From: Linyphia triangularis
Lineage: Eukaryota; Arthropoda; Arachnida; Araneae; Linyphiidae
Assembly (NCBI GenBank): GCA_963978545.1
Contig: OZ021723.1
Location: forward strand, 93,788,002-93,852,001
DNA length: 64,000 nucleotides
Direction of reading: 5' to 3'
Both the position numbers and the translations under genes were made by a program. Positions within the stretch are counted from its first letter, which is position 1. Each line of letters starts with the position of its first letter. The notes beneath the pieces are model-generated. The model searched no databases, was not told the DNA's origin, and saw only the letters and a list, made by a program, of their open reading frames with translations. Below are positions 48,292 through 60,285 of this stretch, piece after piece.

Positions 48292-49536
48292 CTAAGTCCC
48301 TCTCTGGAAGGGACCCGGGTCCAGCACAGGGAGAGGACTATCAGGGAAGTTCAGTTCGTTTAATGAAACCTCGTTGATTCCTCTGCTAGGACTGAAGCCT
48401 GGTTTAGCTAATTCAAGTTCTTCTCTGAGGCGCTTGATTTCTTGAACAAGATTGAGGTTCAGATTTTGAAGATCCGAGATTTGTTTAAATAGAATAGAGG
48501 ACTCTGAGGCTCTTTCAGGATTTTGAATAGGGACACAATTTAATATTACTATCTGTTTCAAATCTTCGACGACTTTTTTTAAATCTTCGACTTCATTCCT
48601 TAGACTAGCAAGGGAGTCTTGATTAGGGAGGGGGGGAAACTCGGAGGAGGACCAAGCCGGCGGTGGTGATCCACTTTGAGAGTGAACTTTGTTCCCCGAT
48701 TGAATTGGGCCTCTTAGACTGGAACTATTGATCTTCGATTTTTCTTTTATGTAGATTGGGCAGGACGAACTGGTAGCTTCGTGGTCAGCACTACCACAAC
48801 GGAAGCAAGCAAGGTCCCTCACACACTCCTCGGAGGGTGGATGTCTGTCTCCACAAGATTTACATCTATCTTTATTAGTGCATGATCGTTGAAAATGTCC
48901 GAATCTTAAACACTTGTGGCAAATTTTGGGGGATTCCACGAAGGGAGTAGTTTTATAAATTATTCCAAATAGGGAGATATTCTGACGGGTGACTCGACCT
49001 AGCTCTTTCACTAACACGATAGGAATGGGGGAATCCGAACCTTTTTTTGTGAATCTGACAATTTGTGAAAAGTGTACACCTGCCTCTTCGAGTTCGATAG
49101 CGATATCTTCAAGAGGTACATCCGGGTCGATCCCTCGGATCAGGAATTTTGTTACAATAGTATCTTCTATTAAATGCCACGAGACAGGCACAACTCCGAT
49201 CTTATCCACTGAGTCAAGCCTATGAACCGTTTCTAGGTTTTTGATCACTAACAACAACTTATTTTGTCTCGTTACAGACAGAACATCATTAACTCCTTTA
49301 ATTCTTGAGAAAGTATCCCTAATGAGAAGTGGTTTTGAGGTCGGGATAAATCCAGAATCATGGGTCGCTGAGAAGATTACCCGGACTTCCGAGAAACCAT
49401 TGGAAAAAGCGTAATTCGCTTTTTCGATGTTCGAAATGTTCGCCGCGTAAACTCTATCGCTGAGTCGTGCTTCTTTTGGGGTAAGAGAAAAATCTTCCTC
49501 GGAATCTTCGCGGGAACGCTTGAGCGACTCCTGCAT
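48292..49536 (-). CDS. LINE ORF1, zinc-knuckle RNA-binding protein
   Basis: A Gag-like ORF1 protein expected to coat LINE RNA and act as a chaperone. Three CCHC-type knuckles are seen: CHKCLRFGHFQRSC, CKSCGDRHPPSEEC and CFRCGSADHEATSSSC. The C-terminal part has a Leu/Glu-rich possible coiled coil. The open frame extends upstream to an ATG at 49608. I chose the internal methionine before QESLKRSRED because the preceding residues look like translated 5' UTR. The stop TAG is followed by CCA and the ORF2 ATG in the same frame. Confidence 0.85.
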   Translation of the reverse strand: MQESLKRSREDSEEDFSLTPKEARLSDRVYAANISNIEKANYAFSNGFSEVRVIFSATHDSGFIPTSKPLLIRDTFSRIKGVNDVLSVTRQNKLLLVIKNLETVHRLDSVDKIGVVPVSWHLIEDTIVTKFLIRGIDPDVPLEDIAIELEEAGVHFSQIVRFTKKGSDSPIPIVLVKELGRVTRQNISLFGIIYKTTPFVESPKICHKCLRFGHFQRSCTNKDRCKSCGDRHPPSEECVRDLACFRCGSADHEATSSSCPIYIKEKSKINSSSLRGPIQSGNKVHSQSGSPPPAWSSSEFPPLPNQDSLASLRNEVEDLKKVVEDLKQIVILNCVPIQNPERASESSILFKQISDLQNLNLNLVQEIKRLREELELAKPGFSPSRGINEVSLNELNFPDSPLPVLDPGPFQRGT

Positions 49537-49771
49537 TATCACCGTGGAACACCCTCTTCTCGGGGGCGTTCCCGAAAATGAACACAACAACAGTAAAGTC
49601 TGATACAAAACAGTAGAAGATGTAAATAATACTTAAGCAGCCCAACCGGACTGGAAAAGGACAGGAAACCGCAGTATGAAGTTCAAAAAGCTCTAGAAGC
49701 CACAGGAAGAACAACCGCAACCAACCACGTCGACCAAAAAAAACCGGCTAAACATTAGCTATAACTCATTT

Positions 49772-49785
49772 GTAACCATGGTAAC
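49772..49785. promoter_or_regulatory. RFX X-box-like palindrome
   Basis: GTAACCATGGTAAC matches the bipartite X-box (GTNRCC, AT, RGYAAC-like) bound by RFX factors that drive ciliary genes. It lies 12 bp beyond the LINE target duplication, between the FBF1 start (minus) and FLAD1 (plus). FBF1 is a ciliary gene with an implied upstream exon, so this may be its promoter element. This is inference only. Confidence 0.4.
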
Positions 49786-49961
49786 CTTTTGCAGTTGCAG
49801 TTAATTATCTTCCTAATAATTTAAATTTCACTGATAATTTAGTTTTTCAATATTTTCTAACCTTGACGGTATTTAAAAATTTAAAATGCTCCGATTTAAG
49901 TGATGATAAATTCGAATATTGTTTCATAAATTATCGTAAAATTTGATAAAAATATATTGGG

Positions 49962-50058
49962 ATGTGTGGGAGATTCACTATTACCGGCTCAGCTGTTAAC
50001 TACACGTCACGTTGCTTTTTGTTTGTCAACATATGGGCCTTTCCGGCAGTCGTCTTAG
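49962..50058 (+). other. FLAD1: Possible FLAD1 5' UTR exon
   Basis: A relatively GC-richer stretch ends in CTTAG followed by a GTAATT donor. Joined to the FLAD1 coding exon (from 52017), its own ATG frame would not be continuous with FLAD1, so it would be non-coding. Its 5' boundary is unknown. Support is weak. Confidence 0.25.
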
Positions 50059-52016
50059 GTAATTATTTGTTCTTATTCAATTGCATTACTATTGAATATC
50101 AATATGTTTGCTGTATATTCTTTGCGTTCTATAAGGTCATTTTTTTAAGTGGGATTAAAGAAATTCAAAGAAAAGAGACATTTTTTTTTTTTTTTTAAAC
50201 CACTATCCTGTCTATATTTTATTTCATCATTACACTTTCCTTACACCCACCCAAGAAAAGCTTTCCCCTGAGAAATAATATTATTCTCAGGCCAACTAAA
50301 ACACAAGTCGTTCAGATTAGTTAGTCGGTATAAGCACGTTTTTTTAACTTGGGGTTTAAACCAAAACGAAAGTGAAGTACTGATGCTCGTAGTATTGATA
50401 TTCATCGTAGAATCTTTACCAAAACTTTATTTTAAATTAGAAGTTATTCTGCGTTTAGCTATTTCCTCTCTTCATTCTTGGATATTTCAACACTTTTCAC
50501 TTGTATTTGGGTTTAAACTACAGTACCAACTCTTCGTAAGAACCAACCAACAAGTGCTGTACATTGTTAATTAGTAAAGACCTGTGTGTTAATTAGTAAA
50601 GACATGTGTTAATTGCTGTGTGTTTTTTATATTTAAAGGTGTGGGGTTCAAATTTTGGGTTATGTATGGATGTTTGCTGTGGTTTGGATTCCAAGTTAAG
50701 CTGTATGATCTGTTATTGTGCACAAAAATAGGTCATTGAACATGCTAAAACATTTGTTGATACAGAGACACTATAAGAAAGGACATTTTTTAATTTTTCC
50801 TGTTGTAATGAAAAATGCCAAGCTGTGGTTACCATTGTTACTACTCCCTACTTGAAGAAGATTTCGAAGAGAAAAATTTCAAAGTTTGACAAATTTCAGA
50901 CAAAAGTAAAATAGTTTATTGTGGTATCTAATCATTCTGTTACCTTATACAGGGGTCTATCCAGGTTTTTTTTACAGGGTCCTATTTATGTGAAAAATAT
51001 TAATTTTGTGAAAAATTTCCAATTTTATATATTTTGTGCATATGGTTAGGCGTCCATGACATCACTTAATTAAATCCAGCATGTGGGCAAGCGAGCCATT
51101 TTCTCCTTTTGGCATAAAATAAATTTTGTAATTAGTCCGTTTTCAAACTGGAAATATTATGAAGGTTTCGGTTTTTTTTACTTGGAATCTTGTGAATGGT
51201 CAGTTTGTTGGAGGATTCAAATTTCCTTCTGCAAAGACCCCCTGTTATAACATTAATTTCTAACCATCCTATCCATTTACCTCATGCCACTTGACTTACA
51301 TAGCAACTAGTACTACGTTTTGCAGGCTTAAGCTGTTGTTGGCTCAGGCTTTGTCTGAAATTGACATTTTCCTTCATATTTAAAAGTTTTACTAATTGAG
51401 TAGGCTTTTTAGAGCATTAAATATTTTAAAGAATGAAAATTCATTTAAAAAGAATTATTTAATTTTTCTATGCATCTTAGAAAATTTGATAAACATGTTT
51501 AGGAAAAATATGCTAAAATAATAAGAATTGCACTTAGCATAGAGTTGAAGATCCCTAATTATAACAAAACTGTCCTAATTATAACAAAACTGTACCAAAA
51601 TATTTGAATTGCTAGAATAATTAAAGTTAATTTGTTATAAAGAAGTTCACTCGAAACAGCTTCTAAAATTTTATATGATATAAAAATATGTTTGTTATTC
51701 AAGCTGATTGTAAATTTAAAAAAAAAAAATTGTATACTTGTGTTCATACTATTGGAGTGCCATTCAAGTGAGCCAGGTTCATATTCCAGCCTATTTGCTT
51801 TGCACTGAACTGAAATTGTTTGTTAATTTCTGTCCTATTTAAAAGATGTGTGCTAAATATGATACAAAGCCTATTCACACTCCAGATGTTTGGGTATTGA
51901 ACACTTGGTATGAGGTTATAATTTCACTTGATCTTCTTTTTAAAAGTTAAAATCAAATGGAATGATTATTTCATTTCCTTCAATCTGTCACTGATCTATA
52001 CTTTTGATTTCATTAG

Positions 52017-53054
52017 ATCTGCCTTGAAAATGGACAACAGCAGGCCCTCCATTTCCATCATCATTATCGGCGATGAAATCTTAAAAGGACAAACCAAGGA
52101 TACAAACTCCCACTTCCTCTGCAAAGAGCTCTACTCATGTGGAGTGCGTGTAAGGAGTATTACAGTCATACCAGATGACATTGACGCAATTGCAGCTGAA
52201 GTTGCAAAACAGTCTGCACTCAATGCATATGTGATCACTTCTGGCGGAGTTGGCCCAACCCATGATGATGTAACCTACGAGGCTGTCGCAAAGGCCTTCA
52301 ATGAAAAGCTAGTTCGAAACAAAGAACTGGGATCCATGTTTTCTGGCATGTCTTCAAAGATGATGTTTGTTGCAGAATCTTCCAAAATCCATCTTACCAC
52401 CCACCCCTGTGGTCCAATTGTTTGCACAAGGAATGTCTTTATGTTTCCAGGCATTCCATCCTACTTGGAATTTACGTTCCAGAAACTAAAGCACTTGTTT
52501 TGCGATGCTTCCCTACCATTTGCAACTCGAGACTTATTCTTGAGTATTGATGAGTTTGTGATTGTTGATGATATGACACTGGCGTCCATAGAGTTTAAAG
52601 ACATTGTGACCTTTGGCTCTTATCCTTACGTTGACAATCGCTGGTATCGTATGAAATTGACTATGGAAGCTGACAAGGAAAAGGCGATTGTTGATGCAGA
52701 AGCTTTTATTCGTAGCCGCCTACCGCAAAACGTGGTCGTTGGTGAACATCCTCCCACCTCTGATGAATCTTTGAAGAGGCTGATGGAAGTCTGGGATGAA
52801 AAGATGAAGAGCAAGAAATTTATGAATTGTGTGAAAGAAAGCGTTGGTATTCTGAAAGAGTGTTTTAATAAGTATCCATTGGGCAGTGTCTGTTTGAGCT
52901 TTAATGGAGGAAAGGATTGTACTGCGCTTTTGCATCTTGTTGTGTTGTTACTGAAGAAGACGATGGGTAAAGTGCCTGATTTGAAGGCTCTTTATGTAGC
53001 CAGTGACAACTCTTTTCCTGAGACTGAAGAGTTTATAAAACTATGTGTAGAAAG
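52017..53054 (+). CDS. FLAD1: FLAD1 exon with start codon
   Basis: Acceptor AG at 52015-52016, ATG at 52030, donor AAAG followed by GTAAGT at 53055. It ends in phase 2. It holds the whole molybdopterin-binding-like domain and the ATP-binding SFNGGKDCT motif. Confidence 0.9.
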
Positions 53055-54980
53055 GTAAGTGTTGTTTGGTTGCCAAAGGTGGAATCGCGAATGCTTTTTA
53101 ACTCAATTCAGAACCCCCGGCTTCCATTCAAAATTTCTAACTTTTTGTTTCATTTTCCTACCTAAATATCTTTTCTGTAAATGTTTTCAAAACAGATGTT
53201 AAAAATTACATGTTGGTGTTGTAAGCGATCTTGCTAAGCTGCATTTTACCAATTTTTCCCATCAAATATAGCTAATTGCATTTTTTAACGATAATTTCAC
53301 CATGATCTTAATGGCATTTATTCTAAGTTTTATGGAGATTTATTGATTGCTACCAGGTTCAAAATTCTATACTCAAGTGTAGTTTGTGGTTAGAAAAATT
53401 CTAATTTTAATTGCCAATATTCACCAAATAGCTTAATTAGCAGCTCACTTTTTACACATCTAAAACACCGTAATCCTCTCTCAAAACACAACCTTTCCCA
53501 CAGGTACAACCTTAAGCTTCTGTCCTACAAGCAACCTATCCGATCTGCCCTCTCCGAGCTACAATCTGACCACCCTGAGATCAAAGCTGTCCTGATGGGT
53601 TCTCGCAGGACTGACCCAAGCTGCTCTGTTCTGCAGCCATTTCAGGAGACTGATGAAGGTTGGCCCTCTTTTGTGAGGGTCAGCCCCCTGGCGGAATGGT
53701 CATACCCTGACGTGTGGAGGTTCCTGACTTCACTAGATGTTCCCTATTGTAGTCTCTATGATAGAGGGTGAGAATGATTACATGTTTTTGTTGTTAATTA
53801 TATTGTGTGGTGTTTCAACTTTTTTGCAAGTAAAATACAGGTGTCGTATTCGCCCTAAAATTGTACTTACATTTTTTGCTAATCCCTAAAAAAAAATCCT
53901 GTTTTTCCTCAAAACTTGCGAAAGAATCCTGATTACCTCCAGGGGAGGAAATATTTTCTGAAATTTTAATTATTGGCAAACTAAGTTTACGATCTGCCAA
54001 AAGTTTGATGCTACATTTTAAAAAAGTTGGTAGTTTTTTTGACGGTATTGATACAAGATTTGGAAAGAATATGTTCGAATAACAAAACATGCTACACTAA
54101 AGCAACTTTTCTCTCAAAACTGCCACCAAAGTCATATACATTCTTCATCTTTTCTGCTTGTGTTCTGTTTATCTCGCATAATTAAATTTATCTCTCTACA
54201 ATAAATAAAATGTATGTTTCCTTATTGGGTAAATCATTGGAGCAAGAAATCGTAACCCACATCAGTTACTACAGATTCCTAATGTCTCCTAACTTTCCCT
54301 ATTGTCTCTACGATAGAGGTTGAGAAAGAAAACTGATCATTACTTTAGGTCTCAGCTTTTCAGTTTGAAAATTAGATTAGATTGTCTTATCATTAGAAAT
54401 TTCATTCCTTCTTCCACATTTATAACGTTTTGGAGCACAGCATTACTCTTGTGTATCTCTAGTGACAGCAAATTAAATCAACCAGTTATTCTTTCATTAA
54501 ACCAATTCCTGTAATTATATTTTATTTTGTTGAGTGCAAATCTAAAATTGATAGATAAACATATTTCTTTTCAATTCAGTCTAAAAATTAAATTTAAATG
54601 TTCTTGTTTCCCTCTAGAATTCATTTTCAAAAGAAAGAGTTAATTATTACAAATAGGTTGGACTCTATCGGTATCAACTGGTTCTACATCTTAAACTCTA
54701 ATATTTACTCAATCTGTAATTAGTCTGATTGCTTATTCAAATTTTGATTTACAGAATTTTAAATGTTCCCCCAAATCGACCATCTTCTATACTTTTCTTT
54801 TGGAGTTTTCACCAACACTTTTTTAAATGATGCTGTATTTCCAGATACACGTCTTTGGGTTGCCAACATAACACCCTCCCTAATGAACAACTATTGGCCA
54901 CAACAAGGGACGGCAAAAAGTACTACCTGCCTGCCTACCTACTCAAAGAACCACAACAAGAAAGGGAGGGACGTGCGTGA
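52030..54980 (+). CDS. FLAD1: FLAD1, FAD synthase (3 exons)
   Basis: FAD synthase adenylates FMN with ATP to make FAD. Coding segments are 52030-53054, 53504-53767 and 54845-54980, summing to 1425 nt (474 residues; the human cytosolic form is about 490). The N-terminal molybdopterin-binding-like domain has GDEILKG (14-20), SGGVGPTHDD (71-80) and FPGIP (about 139-143). The C-terminal PAPS-reductase-like synthase domain has the P-loop-like SFNGGKDCT (about 290-298), MGSRRTDP (about 373-380) and YDRGYTSLG. The start ATG follows acceptor CATTAG at 52016 by 13 nt. Introns are 449 and 1077 bp. It is head-to-head with FBF1. Confidence 0.93.
53504..53767 (+). CDS. FLAD1: FLAD1 middle exon
   Basis: TTCCCACAG acceptor and GTGAGA donor. 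It encodes YNLKLLSY onward, MGSRRTDP, and WSYPDVWRFL to YDRG, the flavin/ATP-binding core of the synthase domain. Confidence 0.9.
54293..54325 (+). pseudogene. FLAD1: Decayed duplicate of the FLAD1 middle-exon end
   Basis: TTCCCTATTGTCTCTACGAT followed by AGAGGTTGAGAAAGA mirrors the end of the middle exon and its donor at about 53740-53776, with a 3 bp deletion and a lost GT donor (GGTTGAG). It lies in the second FLAD1 intron. Confidence 0.55.
54845..54980 (+). CDS. FLAD1: FLAD1 last coding exon
   Basis: Acceptor TTTCCAG. It encodes YTSLGCQHNTLPN, then YLPAYLLKEPQQE, ending in TGA at 54978-54980, close to the human ending AYLLENEEEE. A strong donor (G followed by GTAAGG) sits one base after the stop. 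Confidence 0.88.
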
Positions 54981-56420
54981 GGTAAGGTATAACATTAAAA
55001 ATTCAATTAAGGCTGTGCTCAGTTACCCACAGTGTGTATGGAACCTTTTCCAGCAATTGAATATGTAACACTTTGTTGTCCACTCACGTATTAGTACATG
55101 TTTTTGTCACCAACATCAAGTGGTTGCTCACATGCTCTTCTAGTCTCTATTTTTTCATGCCATGGTGGATTTATATGCAGTAGTTGAGGAGTTGTGTATG
55201 TTTCATTGAATGCTTATACCATTCATGCAGTGGGACAGGAAATGGCTGGTAAATTGAAAAGGCACCGACATACAAAGTGTTAAGAAACATTTTAAAGTAA
55301 AAAAAAAGTATTTATATATAATTTTTATGTCCTATTTTAAGCTTTTTGCCAACAAGTCTTTGTCTCTACTAATGAACTTTAATAACATCACATCTAATCA
55401 GCAGAAGGTGTTCTTTTCTTGTGTGATTGTCTAATAATGTTAATGCATAAGATTATTGGATACATGATTTGAAGAGATTTTGTTTTTATTTGAGCATCTT
55501 GTAACATGGCATTAAAATAAGCAAAAATCTTAAAATTAGCTTAGAAGTTTCAATTAAATTAACTAAGATAATTAAATTAGTAAAAATTACTAAATGTATC
55601 TCAAGTTCTTAAAAACAATTTACTGTTATGGTTTGAGAAAATTTACAGTTCCATGGCAACTGGAGATTAAAAGTTCATTGACTGCTTCTCTACACTATAT
55701 AGAATTTATTATCTAGATCGCAGAATTTACAACATTTGCATGATTTTTACACTGAAACTACTGAAAACTACCGGAATTTACTTTAAACTTCTAGGAATTT
55801 TAACTTAAAAAACTTCATTTCTGGAAATTTGTGTTATGAAGCTTAATTTTAATGATAAAACTTCTTTTAAATATCTTAACTGAAAAAACTGACCATTTCA
55901 TTAAATTATATGCAAGAAAGTTACTTTTCTGAAAAATATTCAAATTCTATTTTGTATTTTATTCTGTTGGACAAATAGATTTTAAGTGAAATAATTGATT
56001 CCAGCACCCATATTTAAATCAAATGTACCCATATTTAATACACATTAATTGCTTAATGGTAAAAAGTGTTTAGGGAATCAAATTAATTTTTTTATCATTA
56101 TTAAATGTGTTTGATTTAAATATTGGTTGTAGAATCATGTTATTTATTTGTCTGGAAAACTATTCTTCCTATTGCCTAAAATATAAAACGGATTATGAAT
56201 ATTTTTAACTAATTAAAATATTACTTAATTTTTACTAAGATTAATTGTTATTGATAATTGGACTTCATTTTATTTTTTACAATAGATTAGGAAAACAGTT
56301 AACTTTCAGATACACAATTGATACTACCAGTTCTGAAAGAACGAATTCAATTTTTAGTTTTTATGTTTCTAAACTAGCTGAAACTAGAATATTCTTGATA
56401 TAATTACATTAAGTATGTGT
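54981..56420. other. FLAD1 3' flank, no gene seen
   Basis: AT-rich sequence. I found no convincing AATAAA close to the FLAD1 stop. The next one lies near 56537, inside a transposon copy. The 3' end of the FLAD1 transcript is therefore not placed. Confidence 0.4.
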
Positions 56421-56422
56421 AG

Positions 56423-57840
56423 TAGGGTGTGTCTTATATGGCACTGAACAATTAATTTTTCAATTTTTAATGGGACACCCTTTCAAATGATTCCTTTTGA
56501 TGAGAAAACACATGTGTAAAAATTCTGGGTAATTTAAATAAAATTTAAGGGTTGCTACAGGCAATTGAAATTCCTAATATTATGGACAAAATCAAGTTTT
56601 TTCACTTAAAAGTATAAAAATGTGAGAACAAAAGATTCTTCATTGTCAGCTCTTTTTATTACCTATAATCATTAATAAACTTATTACAAACATATTAGTG
56701 TGTACAATATACACTGTGTATAATATGTAATGTTAATAAAGAAACAAAATTGATGTAATGTATTTTTGTTTTCAAAAGAACTTGTGGTCGTGGAATTCTT
56801 TGTTTTCGTCCAAAGAGTACGAACCCTGATGTATTTGTACAAACTAACTACTTAACTGCTTCAAGTTTGCCAAATCACAAAACAATTTTTCAACTTGAGC
56901 AATCACATGTTTTAATTTCATTGGTATTCTGGCATTAACCCACACCTTCATGACATGTATAACTGTTGAATGACAAGCATGTTTTATGTTTTGCTTCAAT
57001 ATCTGCTTGAAATGAAAAAATAGACATGGTTTCTGTTTTGAATAGAAGTTTTCTATGATTCAGTGAAGATGATACTTGCCCTATGAATCATATCATGGTT
57101 TGTTTTCTTGTAGTAGGTTTTATCATTGAAGACAATGAAGTGCCATGATGAAATTAATAATTTAAAAAACTTGTAGATAATTTAAACTAATCTCAGTAAT
57201 AGTGAGAAAGATTAAAATACATCAGTATGACACCAGTTTCAATGAACAGCAGCTGATTAAAATCATTACTAAGCAAAGAAAATCCACATGCAGTTGCATC
57301 AGAAAAAAGTGAACATAAACAATTAAATGGTTGTGTTTACACTACCATTAACAGACAGTTAAATAGACAATGCGATTAATGCAGTTTTACTGAGTATGGT
57401 GTAGCCTTTTTAATTACAAAAATGAGGTTGGAAATTATTAATAAAAAGAAGGAAAAATTTAAAGTAATTAATGTTAAAGCCCATCAATTAAAGAAATACT
57501 TTCAAAATATCAACTTCAATACTTTTCAAATTTTAGTTTTTTAGTTAAAATTTATATGTTACTACTAAATTAATATGAGTTACTTGAACTAAAATCAATA
57601 TAAGTTACTTGAAGCCTTATATATATATTGATTCAATAACTACTGGCTGGACAATTAAATATTGCAACAAGTACATGAAACACATTAGTTGCAATGCTTG
57701 CGCAATGCTAAATTTGTCAGATTTTGCAGAGCTGGTAGCATCCTCCAAATATCATTTGATTTCAATAAAAAAAAAAATGGTGGTTTTTCTCTCATCAATT
57801 GGAACACAATGAGAGGGTGTCCCGATATGTTAGAGTGATA
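56423..57840 (+). mobile_element. 1.4 kb TIR element family B, copy 2
   Basis: It starts TAGGGTGTGTCTTATATG with ATGGGACACCCT following, and ends near GAGAGGGTGTCCCGATA (inverted GGGACACCCT). It is the inverted counterpart of 19095-20530. No transposase is visible. The boundaries are good to about 20 bp. Confidence 0.7.
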
Positions 57841-59610
57841 ATATAAATAAATAATACTCTCCACACAGATGCAGGATATCTCTAAATTTGAGGAGTAGCA
57901 AATATCATTTCTCACCTCTGTTGGATTCTGCTATGTTCAACTGTTTGAAGATTAATTTGTCTGACATTTTTAGATGTTGGAAGAGAGAAGAAAAAGCAAG
58001 TGAAAAGATATTTTAAATGCTGAAACAACAGTTTAGAATAGATGTGGCATTGGTATTGAGGTGGTATATCGGTTTAAAGGGGAATGTAATTTATTGGGAT
58101 TTTTAAATGCAGTTGTAAACACAAAACAGTCGTAGTGTTAGAAATAAGAACTTAAGTTATTATGATAAGGGATTTTTTTTTTTAAGAATTTGTGTAATTT
58201 TTCTGTAATTTCTAAGTGAAAATTCAATTGAATAAAGTGTGTACTGCAATTTACAAATGTTTTATTGTTATATTAATATGATGCTTACTTTTTACACATG
58301 ATCTGATTTAAAACAATTTGTATTCTAATTTTTTTAATAGTTATTTTTAATATTTCAAACATTAATTAAAATTAATACATTATTAAAATGTTTTAAAACT
58401 ATTTATTTTAGTTACGTGTTGATTAATATTTACTTATATATTATACCATAATCAAATATTTTTTAGATTGCATGTTATGGTTATTTGTTTATTATATACT
58501 TGTTAATTGTTACATAACTTAAATTGTTGCAGTGAATTGAAATGTGGAAAAAATTTATGTCTTTTCACTTGAGATTTAAAACAAGAATTAAACTTATTTC
58601 GCTATATAACATACAGCAGCGTTAGCCACTACGCTGCCAACCACAGATTTTTCTGCAGCTTGCTGGAAGCACAAAAGGGAAAAGAATCAAACATTGCGAT
58701 ATGGACTTATTTTTATTTGTCTTAAATAGTATGCGTCAACTATGTAGCCTAGTGTTCTCTACTATGTGGCCGAAGAAACTTTCAGCGAGGTAGTTTTCAT
58801 CAAGAATATATACTGGAATAACTTAACTGAATTTCATTTGGACAATTCACCAAGAATGGCTGCAACAAAAAAAAACGGGACAGGAAACGACTATCACAAA
58901 ATAAAATGAAAGATTTTGACTCTCATCGTCTCACAATTGATATTGACTAAAATGAGATAATCTGAAAGTACAATTTAACTGCCATTATTAAACGTTAGGT
59001 CAACTCGCATTGCCATGTTGGAACAAAAGATTCACTTTCTCTTTTAGATTCTCTTCCCTTTTTCTTTTTCAGTTTTCAGAAATGCTATATATAGTTAAAT
59101 CGATACTAATTAAAGATACATATGATGTATTGGATATATATCTGCGGGACATGAAAAGCTCCGACTTAAGTCATAACGGCCCGCCTCTAAAAATTAGTGT
59201 TGAGCGCTGACATACAGGATCTTTTGAAAAGGATTCCCTAACTTTAAAATACATTGAACATTGAGGAACATTAAGAAAAGACAAGTGATATGTTGAATAG
59301 ACTGGAATTTTAAATACAGCGATTTGCAAAATTAATTACAAAATCGAATTGTGGCAACAAATTGTTGTAAAATCTAAATATATCAGAATGTGTTCCTCGT
59401 GAAAAAGTGCCTTACGATCCCTTTGCAGTCCAAACGGTCACTTTTGAAGAATGCAATGGTTTTGCAATGCACACAGACAGGTTTTCAATACACCATATTC
59501 ACCAGTTTTGCTCATTGACAAATTAGTCCAGATGAAAATAAACCCCGTCGGTAAACCATATGCAGTGATCATTAAATTTCCTCCCAGCTATTAGTTTATT
59601 TAAAATTCCA
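57841..59610. other. Intergenic, no gene seen
   Basis: 1.8 kb of AT-rich sequence. The short frame at 59010-59210 has no recognisable domain. Confidence 0.4.
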
Positions 59611-59612
59611 TA

Positions 59613-60254
59613 CAGAGTTTCCGCCCTCATGGAAAGTCATGAATTTAGACATTGGGTAAATTTGTCATGGAAAGTCATGATTTCGAGCAAAAAACGGTCT
59701 ATAGTCTTGGAAATAAGTGAATTTCATGGATTCTTAATATTTTAAGTAAAATCCTGTAACTATGACTTCATTAATGCAATCTTCGTAATATAGCTCATCG
59801 AAAATTCATTTATGTTTTTATTTACGTTTTGACAGAAACAACGGTCACAGTTAAAAGCTGCAGCCAGTGAAAACATTTCATACAAGTAAGGTCTAATGTG
59901 AAGAAAAATTCGTAATAAAGAACTGATTTAATAAGCTTGTGTTTACATTTTTTTTTTTTTTTTTTTTTCGTTTTCTTTCTTCTGATGTTTTATATAGTTC
60001 ATATAAAAACATTTGATTTTCGATTATATAATTTATTATTATTGACTTATTCTTTCTTAATTATTGAGCTTTTTTAACACTGAAATATCCAAGAATGGAA
60101 AATTACTTTTCCCTACTTTCTTCCGATTTGGAAGAATCTTCGTTACTGAAACAATGATTTTTTTACTTAATTTAAAATGAAATTTTATAAAAATCATTTT
60201 ATGGTGCATCAATTTACTTCGTATGTTTGTGTTAGTAAAATTCATATAGGTGTG

Positions 60255-60285
<31 letters not shown>

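Larger units (their letters stand above)
44424..49748 (-). mobile_element. Full-length non-LTR retrotransposon (LINE), 12 bp TSD
   Basis: A 5325 bp element in the minus orientation with ORF1 (CCHC knuckles) and ORF2 (endonuclease, reverse transcriptase, RNase H). TAAACATTAGCT flanks it exactly at 44412-44423 and 49749-49760. The 3' end is not poly(A) but CAACCAACC. The domain set (APE endonuclease, YADD reverse transcriptase, RNase H) fits the I/LOA/R1-Jockey group, and the clade is not determined. From 49608 to 44551 only two stops interrupt a single frame, so the insertion is probably young. Confidence 0.92.

Noticed and set aside
49962..50058. Mitochondrial targeting exon for FLAD1
   Set aside because: Splicing 50058 to 52017 leaves the ATG at 49962 out of frame with FLAD1 (110 nt before the FLAD1 ATG). 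At best it is a non-coding exon.
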